From assembly GCA_029582155.1 (NCBI GenBank), contig CM055901.1, positions 38,864,616-38,928,615 of the forward strand: a stretch of 64,000 nt of DNA, read 5' to 3'. The translations under genes were made by a program, and so were the position numbers. This stretch comes from Panopea generosa (Eukaryota; Mollusca; Bivalvia; Adapedonta; Hiatellidae). Shown here piece after piece: positions 57,470 to 64,000 of the stretch; position 1 is the first letter of the stretch; each line of letters begins with the position of its first letter. The notes under the pieces are model-generated. The model did no database searches. It was not told the DNA's origin and saw only the letters and a list, made by a program, of their open reading frames with translations.

Positions 57470-57600
57470 CGAAATGCGTCTTTATGAGAATGAGACCATG
57501 CGTCCAAATGCGTCTTTATGAAGGACACGTACCAGGTGTCCAGATGCGTATTTATGAAGCGGGGGGTAGGGTTGTCGGAATGCGTCTTTATGAAGTATAG
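57470..57600. repeat. Four-copy ATGCGTCTTTATGA motif cluster
   Basis: ATGCGTCTTTATGA or one-base variants occur at about 57474, 57508, 57545 and 57580. Spacing is 34-37 bases. No open frame keeps them. Confidence 0.75.
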
Positions 57601-57774
57601 GGTTAAAAGATGTAATACATTCTCAGCACGCGTTTATTCGTATTTCAGCTATATTTCATGCCTATAAAAATAAGAGGAAGTTGTCTGGGGTAATTATATA
57701 CTAGGTCCGTATTGTTTTTTTCTATTTAAAAAGGTCAAATGTTTAAACATTTTTTAGACTGGTCACCTTACCCT

Positions 57775-58450
57775 TGTCAAAAAATGCTACGTAAAACGTA
57801 CGTTTTAGGTAGCTAAATAGCTGCGTATACGTAGCTAAAACGTAGCTAAAACGTATGTAAAAGCTTGCGGTATTGGCACCTGCGTATACGCAGCTTTTAC
57901 GAAGACCTTCGTAAAAATTGCACAAAAGCTGCGTTTACGCAGGTGCCAATACCACTAGCTTTTACGTACGTTTTAGCTGAGTAAAAGCTGCGTTTACGCA
58001 GCCCCTTTGTATACGCAGCTTTTATGAAGGTCCTTCGTAAAAGCTGCGTTTACGCAGGTGCCAGTACTGCAAGCTTTTACGTATGTTTTAGCTACGTAAA
58101 AGCTGCGTATACGAAGCTTTTACAGAGTTCCTATGTTTACGCAGCTTTTATGAAGGTCCTTCGTAAAAGCTGCGCAAAAGCTGCGTTTACGCAGGTGCCA
58201 ATACCGCAAGCTTTTACGTACGTTTTAGCTACGTAAAAGGTGCGCATACGTAGCTATTACGCAGCTTTTACGAAGGTCATCCGTAAAACCTGCGTTTACG
58301 CAGGTGCCAATACCGCTAGCTATTATGTACATTTTAGCTATGTAAAAGCTGCGTATATGAAGCTTTTACGCAGCCTCTTTGCAAATGCTGAACAAAAACT
58401 GTGTTTACGCAGGTGCCAATACTGCTAGCTTCAGCATAAATTTTAGCTGC
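57775..58450. repeat. Palindromic CpG-rich minisatellite (~120-126 bp units)
   Basis: Units contain GCGTTTACGCAGGTGCCAAT, AGCTTTTACGTACGTTTTAG and AAAGCTGCGTATACGCAGC. GAAGG-type anchors fall near 58026, 58152 and 58272. The leftmost unit is inverted, so the array is head to head around 57906. Each unit also holds smaller palindromes such as GCAGCTTTTATGAAGG with its near-complement. Both strands read the same peptide pattern, which reflects the symmetry, not coding. The array is far richer in CpG than its surroundings. Confidence 0.85.
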
Positions 58451-58829
58451 ATATAAACTTTTATGCAGCCCCTATGTGTTTTGCATAAAAAGTGAATGCC
58501 AATACAATTAGATTATTTTTTAAAAAAACATGCATAGAACTATGAAACTGCGTTAAAAAGTTCTAAAATTAAATCAATAATAAAGTCAATGTTTTAAATG
58601 AAATAGTGTCCTTACCAAGGACTTTGTATTGAAACTGGAGAAATAATAAATATGACAGTGATAAATAAAATAAAACATTTTTCAATTTAACAAAGTTTAT
58701 ATTATGCTAGAATCTAGTTACCAAATACAAGGTATAAAATAGAAATGCATCATATAAAACAATATTAAGCATTTGAAATAAGATTATCAAAACTCTGGAA
58801 AAGCCAAAATTCAAATAAATGAAAATTAA

Positions 58830-59480
58830 ATGGACATTACCAGCCACAGGGTCAAGTTGAGTTGTTATTTAGAACAAAAATTAGCAACAAGAGGACCTGA
58901 ATCGCTTGGCTGGCAACAGATGCTATGCTGGTTCAAGAACTCGTCTGAGATCTTGCAGTTATATAACTGCTGTGCTAATTTGTTTAAGATTCAACGAAAA
59001 AATGAAGTTGCTATCGCATTTACAACATTTTTCCTATATAACTCTATATGTAAAATGGTGACCCCTGTAGCAGCCCCAAATTTGACAGCATGGATCAATC
59101 CGCAAATCATTTATGGAGCTTCCATTGCAATGCTACATCTAATGTGCAAGTTTGGTTAAGATTAATTGAAAAAAGAAGATACTATCGCATCTACTACATT
59201 TTACCTTTATAACTCTATGCAAAACAGGGACCCCTGTGGCAGCCCCAAATTTGACCCCAGGGACCTGACTTCAAGAACTCTTTAATCCCATGCTATGCTA
59301 CATGTAAAATATTTAAGGTCTATGCCTTGAACCATGTTTTTTAAAGTTTTGCTTAAAATCCCTGTGGCGGGGGCAATTGTGGTCAATTCATGCTGGTTCA
59401 AGAACTCGTCCAAGATCTTATGGTTATATAACTGCTGAGCAAGTTTTGTTAAGATTCAGTGAAAACTGACGGTGCTATCG
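58830..59480. repeat. Degenerate repeats of about 200 bp
   Basis: GCTGGTTCAAGAACTCGTC and TTATATAACTGCTG recur at about 58930 and 59390; GACCCCTGTGGCAGCCCCAA-type blocks recur at about 59060 and 59230; GCTATCGCAT recurs three times. The order suggests an old tandem array. An open frame at 58830-59159 lies in it and I do not take it as a gene. Confidence 0.65.
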
Positions 59481-59764
59481 CATCTTCAAAAAAAACAAAA
59501 TAAATGGCCTGTATTTAAATGACTGTGGGCAATTAAATTAAATTACTCCAATTTTAATTGACGTAATACTGCATTTTTCATTAAACTATAATGAGAAACA
59601 GATCCCTGCACAGTATGTAAGAAAATTTTGCTAAAAATTATGTTGAAAAGGGATAAAACTCTCTCGAACCTTTCAAAAATTATCAATCGGAAACCATTAT
59701 TTTACAAAAAATAAGTAATAAAAATCCTGCAAAATTTTAATGTTTAGCCGGAACTAGTTACTTC

Positions 59765-60015
59765 AGTCCGTAGCATATCAAACTTTCAATCCAATTGTGG
59801 GTTTAATCCCTGTCTGGCCAGTCTCTGTGATGACTGAACTGCATCACTTGCCACTGATTCAAGTGGGAAAGTTGTTGGATAATGTTGAAATAGGTGCATT
59901 TTAGGACTAGTTAATCTCCCAGGATCTCAGGAAAGAGTGGTTAGTTAGCTGATCAACTGTTAGCCCTTGATGGTATGAAGTGATGCTACGGAAGGATAGT
60001 GTTGATCTTTCTTTG
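59765..60015 (+). mobile_element. tRNA-derived SINE (family S1, copy 2, diverged)
   Basis: A decayed B box (GTGGGTTTAATCCC near 59800) is followed by CCACTGATTCAAGTGGGAAA and then CCCAGGATCTCAGGAAA with TGTTAGCCCTTGATGGTATG. Order and content match the SINE at 36773-37044 read on its own strand. Confidence 0.8.
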
Positions 60016-60550
60016 AATATTCCTTATCTCATGTCTGTCCAAATAAAATCTTCGCAGTACAATACTGAAATAAAAAAAAACAGAAGAAAAATTAATGTAA
60101 ACTAATTTGTATTTCAAGGGGAAGTTGCGACTAACTTGCTACATTGCAATGGTTGACCGCTGTTATCTAGGGAAGGTATTAAAGAATGTATGTTATTTTA
60201 AACCACATTGGTTTTAAGCTTGAAAATGACATGAGTTGATTATACAAAAGATAACTGTCCAACAACAAAACAAATAATCCCTACAGTAAAGGAGACACAC
60301 CTACTTCCTAAAATTCATCCATGGTATAGTTATAGGAAATATATGCTTTGATAAGGCTTTTCTTGGGTCAGCAGTCAGTATATGGATCACATTTACCTAG
60401 TTTTAGTATGTGACACAGCCCCTTCTCTAGATATATCTATAACCAAAATATGTGTTAAAGTATAGGATATGGTCTGGATCTTCGATAGAAGATTTCATGA
60501 CTAATAACATACCATAATCCCCTAAATAAAAATTTCCACTATGGAACACT

Positions 60551-60640
60551 GCAGTGGTGATCTAGCGGTAGAGCGTCCACCTTGCATGTGAAAGGTTGTG
60601 GGTTCAATCCCCAGCCGGGTCATACTAAAATAAATGGTAC
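60551..60640 (+). mobile_element. tRNA-Ala-like SINE head (family S2)
   Basis: The A box TCTAGCGGTAGAGCG and B box GTGGGTTCAATCCCC fit a pol III promoter. The anticodon loop CTTGCAT between CAC and GTG gives TGC, as in tRNA-Ala. The acceptor stem does not pair well, so this is a SINE head or tRNA pseudogene, not a working tRNA. Its body differs from family S1. Confidence 0.65.
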
Positions 60641-60891
60641 TAGAAGAGGTTTCTTTGATTGGCATTTAACAATTAGAAGATAGTTCCAGATCTTGTTAGC
60701 CTGGTGTCAGTGTAATGAGATTGTATGTAGTATCATACTATGTCATTGTGGCTGCATGATGATGTTTTATTGTGGCAACATCAAAAAAAGTCTCAAATAG
60801 ACACTGTAGTGATATAACTGAAACTTTTTTGAAAGTGACACTACACCATACAACAGCAACGTCCACTGTGGAACAATAATAATTACCTTTA

Positions 60892-60999
60892 CCACCTCAA
60901 ATGTCATCATTTGGGCTCGCATCTTCTCTGTAGAGCTGTAGACAGTTCACTTTGACCAACAATATCTCATTATCCTGTTTATATGCTTCAGATCTCTTC
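60892..60999 (-). CDS. Candidate exon, coiled-coil host protein (unidentified)
   Basis: On the minus strand, after a CTATTTACAG acceptor, the frame reads KRSEAYKQDNEILLVKVNCL with QLYREDASPNDDIL and reaches a GTAAAG donor-like site. Its phase joins the exon at 61481-61533. Charged heptads suggest a coiled coil. I do not recognise the protein. The low end could be three bases earlier at GTGGTA. Confidence 0.4.
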
Positions 61000-61480
61000 C
61001 TGTAAATAGAAAAAAGCTCATTCTAATGCAGCTATGGAATTTACTCTATCTCATATTTCTAATGACAGAGTGCAGTGCAGAATCATAAAAAGTTTTAATG
61101 GTATGCATAAATTATGGAACCTCATTGAAACAACATGTCATCAAACTACGGTATCGACATACCATTAAGGGTATTGAATGAGGTTGTGAGTTTGATCCCT
61201 TGTTGAACATACAATCAACATCAGCATTTATATTGTATTAAATGTTAAGTGACACATCAACAAACGTACAACCAAGTGTGACAGGTTGAGACTCTCTCAG
61301 AGTATTCTACACCTTTGTACAACTTTGAGGTAACATGACCTGACACAATGTATTATGATACCCCACCATGTAACCCTCACATTGCACTGACACAAGTCAG
61401 ACCAACCATGGATTTATCATAGAGCCATATCTAAAGTCAATAAAACAATTTGTTGTGAATGGACAGTGAATAATACTGAC

Positions 61481-61533
61481 CTTTGAAAGTCTTGCATGAC
61501 TTGTTTTTTCTCCTCATTTAGGTTTCTGCTTTG
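61481..61533 (-). CDS. Candidate exon, coiled-coil host protein (unidentified)
   Basis: The minus strand reads QSRNLNEEKKQVMQDFQ before a GTCAGT donor; the acceptor TTTGTAG is only fair. It ends with two bases of an arginine codon that the next exon completes. The charged helix continues into that exon. No family is recognised. Confidence 0.38.
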
Positions 61534-62150
61534 CTACAAATATCTGCATCTTAAAAAAAAGAATAATAACATATGTTGTGTTCCAATATTAATAATTTAT
61601 ACCAAATTACATTGCTTGATCACAATTAATATTATCATGGTAAAAGCATTTTCAACACATTACATGTATTTAAATGTGAAAATTATGCAGTCAGTCTCAT
61701 GTACACATAGAGTTATAACCAGAGCATCGTGTACTGGGAGAGCCACCGTGTACTAAGAGTCATACACATTTGCACGTAAAAGATCACATTGAACCTCTAT
61801 GTTAATCAGTGGTTCAACTGATGGAAAACCTCCCTCCAAAACAATGCTATCTATAATAACCAAAAATTGATTGTTGCAAATAATGACAGAAAAAGACCTT
61901 AACCCCAATAATTTATTCATAACCCCTTAAAACAGGAATCATTTTTAAAATAATAAATACCCCTCCCCACCCACTCAAAATACATACATCACGAAAACCC
62001 AAAACATTTGTCTATTTTGACCAGAGGTTGATTTGAACGACCAAAAACATGGAAATTATTCAAAATGCTAAAAAGAACTCTCAATAGTGTTTAATCGCGC
62101 GAAGTGAAAGTGTAATATCATTCCAAATAAAGCAACAATCAAATATTTAC

Positions 62151-62376
62151 CTCCAATACGGTGCCCGACTATACAGGAGCAGCGGAATTTGATAAATAAG
62201 ATCTCCTTGAGCATATCTGTGTTTTCAAATGATCTTTTTGCCACACGTTTGCAGTTGTTCATTTCCATCATCAGAATTACGACGATTTTGTAAATAAAAC
62301 AAGAGTTCAAAGTTCGAAAATTATATATTCTCCGGTCGAAGTTCAAACTTTCAAAATATAACGAAAATGGCGCCAT
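62151..62376 (-). CDS. Candidate first exon, unidentified
   Basis: The minus strand opens at ATGGCGCCATTTTCG (62376) and stays open to a GTAAAT donor (62150). A shorter start, MMEMNNCKRVAKRSFENTDM, begins near 62270. The exon's exit phase does not fit the exon at 61533 directly, so either an exon lies between them or the genes differ. Much of it could be 5' UTR. Confidence 0.3.
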
Positions 62377-62420
62377 CGCGCACCTGCTTATCTCGCGGTG
62401 TGAGATTTTTAAGCGCGAAC
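62365..62420 (-). promoter_or_regulatory. Candidate promoter with YY1-like ATGGCG
   Basis: AAAATGGCGCCATCGCGC sits in a short CG-rich patch within AT-rich DNA (plus strand 62365-62420). AAAATGGCG resembles YY1-type start sites. A GTAAGTAT donor-like site on the plus strand at 62684 raises the possibility of two-way transcription. Confidence 0.35.
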
Positions 62421-64000
62421 GAAATTACGTTATCTACTGTTTTAATTCGTATCAAATTGAAAAAAGTTTATGAAAAATAAAATGTTGTTCACTCGAAGAA
62501 GTAGATCTAGTTAATATTTTTTGAAATATAGATAAAAAACAATCGTGACTCCCATAATGCATCGGTATAAACATCCGTTTGGAAATGTACACGAAATCCA
62601 ATGTTTTACTTCGACATTCGGCAATAATGAGACGTTCCAAGTTTACAATTGCATCATAAAACATGCGGCATGTCCAATGGTTGTAAGTATATAAAGTTTC
62701 ATAGATAAATAAACGTCAGTATTTACATGTTCGTCTAAAATGACATGTGCCTCAATGTTTTTAATGCATAGTGAAACGGCTCCTGCCAAACGTTTCGGGT
62801 GACAGAAAATTATTTCAGTAAAAATTAATTAGTGTTCACTGTAAGTAATGGTATAACTTGAAGTGAAATGAACATGTATATTTAATGTTCAGTATACTAA
62901 ACATTAGGAAAATAGTTCACAGGTCCGATCTTCAACTTTTTTTCTTTTGGTACTGTATTCGTATTTTAGAGACGGTTATGCTCTTGATTTGTGTAAAAAT
63001 CTTTGTCTTAAATTAAATAGTGTTGATCAATTAAATCGTGTAAAGGTCTCTATTTGGTTTCCATTTATTAAAAAATATGAATTATTTTTTTATCAAAGAT
63101 AGTAATTTTTGGTTCTAAAGATCTTTGTAAACTATAACTAGTCTACTGTTTTAATTTTCTTTTCTATCCATTGCGCAGTATTTGTCAGGTGAGATGGACA
63201 GATGAAGTTAACACCCTGAAGTTGCAGAGTAACAGACACAATGGCAAAATGTTTCATTACTTGTAAAGGTAATACTGTGGGGTTTTTTTAATATGAAAAA
63301 AAACGTTTGCTTGCACAATACATATTTTTTTCAAAATATATTAAAAATATATAACTTCCATGAATCTCAGCATTTAATTTCAATCAATTTCACTCCTGTT
63401 AATATTATTGTTTATATGACGCCACTAAGAAAGAATATTTTCTTTTCAATGTATTAACACACCTACACATAAGTTTTCACACTTACCAAAAAAATGTTTA
63501 TTAGTTTTATAAATTAACATCTGTGACTTTTTATATTAAACAAATAATAGGGTCAATTAAACATTAATTTTGCAGTTGGTGGGAAAAACTGAAGATTGTT
63601 GTGCTCATTCTTTTTTACAAAGTATAAATCAAGAAAAAAATGTGCTTTGAGTGTTGGTATACATGTTTATAGTCCACTAATACTGCAGTTAACTGGTTAT
63701 GCCAGAGGCTCATATTGATCTCTTAGGTGACATATTAGCATATCCTAATTACACAAGTGGTCATAAAACACAGTGGGCAAGGGGGTTAATTACCCCTTAT
63801 ACACAGTGGGGGTTATGAACAAATTTACTTGATGTCCAGTCTATCACATATTTTAATATCACATGACATTATCAACCTAGGGTTTTGGTCCCTTGTGTGG
63901 ATCAAAGATGACTGGCTGTCATTTGTTTTAAAGATGGGTAAATTAGATGAGCTTGACAGAAAAAAAAATGTTACAGAAAATGACAAATGTCATAAACTGC
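62421..64000. other. Right end, no firm gene
   Basis: At 63179-63268 an acceptor-like CCATTGCGCAG and a donor-like AAAG before GTAATA enclose a short plus-strand segment with ATGGCAAAATGTTTC. This could be a 5' exon, but support is weak. The rest is AT-rich and featureless to me. Confidence 0.35.

Noticed and set aside
57743-58428. Open frames on both strands with shared KSCVYAGANTASF peptides
   Set aside because: The same peptide on both strands follows from the palindromic repeat, not from coding.
58830-59159. 109-codon open frame
   Set aside because: It lies wholly within degenerate tandem repeats whose blocks recur downstream in other frames.
60551-60622. Functional tRNA-Ala(TGC) gene
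   Set aside because: A and B boxes and the anticodon loop are fine, but the acceptor stem pairs poorly, so a SINE head is more likely.

Overview
The window is eukaryotic, animal and AT-rich. It looks like one repeat-dense stretch of a lophotrochozoan genome, most likely a bivalve mollusc. The phylum is inferred from the mix of repeats: tRNA-derived SINEs, a DIRS element, L1/Tx1-like and L2/CR1-like LINEs, a Ty3/gypsy element and molluscan-style tandem repeats. There are no bacterial operons, CRISPR arrays or rRNA genes.

Host genes are few and split by introns. The one confident gene is PRPF38A (pre-mRNA-splicing factor 38A) on the minus strand. Exon 1 (13944-14073), exon 2 (3648-3808) and exon 3 (1413-1534) have matching splice phases, and the gene runs off the left edge. 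Exon 2 has one extra base that breaks the frame. Its ~10 kb intron 1 holds a LINE with an open ORF1 (4150-7330) and a 3.4 kb inverted-repeat element (9629-12998). Intron 2 holds a complete hAT-type element with an 8-bp target duplication. Weaker host candidates are a first exon at 51498 behind an E2F-like site and a possible minus-strand coiled-coil gene at 60.9-62.4 kb.

14-22 kb holds LINE fragments of one family (two RT fragments and an ORF1 fragment) and a solo LTR-like piece. 22-27 kb is a decayed DIRS-type tyrosine-recombinase retroelement (gag, RT-RNase H, recombinase) split by a 1.5 kb Tc1-type transposon that still has its terminal repeats and TA duplication. 27.2-28.6 kb holds two tandem arrays. 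29.2-39.1 kb is a nest: an L2/CR1-like LINE carrying a 2A-like motif is split by a 6.4 kb L1/Tx1-like LINE with a 12-bp target duplication, and that LINE is itself split by a DNA-element insertion and a SINE. 39.6-46.5 kb is a minus-strand Ty3/gypsy element with a damaged protease motif and a deletion in its integrase, split by a 1.95 kb element flanked by TTAA.

46.5-64 kb is mostly non-coding. It holds LTR pieces, a PHD-finger fragment, another LINE, a second copy of the TTAA element's interior (56-57.1 kb), an unusual palindromic minisatellite (57.8-58.45 kb), two SINEs and the candidate exons on the right. Target-site duplications and frames that resume across insertions give a relative order: DIRS before Tc1; L2-like before L1-like, and L1-like before its SINE and DNA insert; gypsy before the TTAA element.
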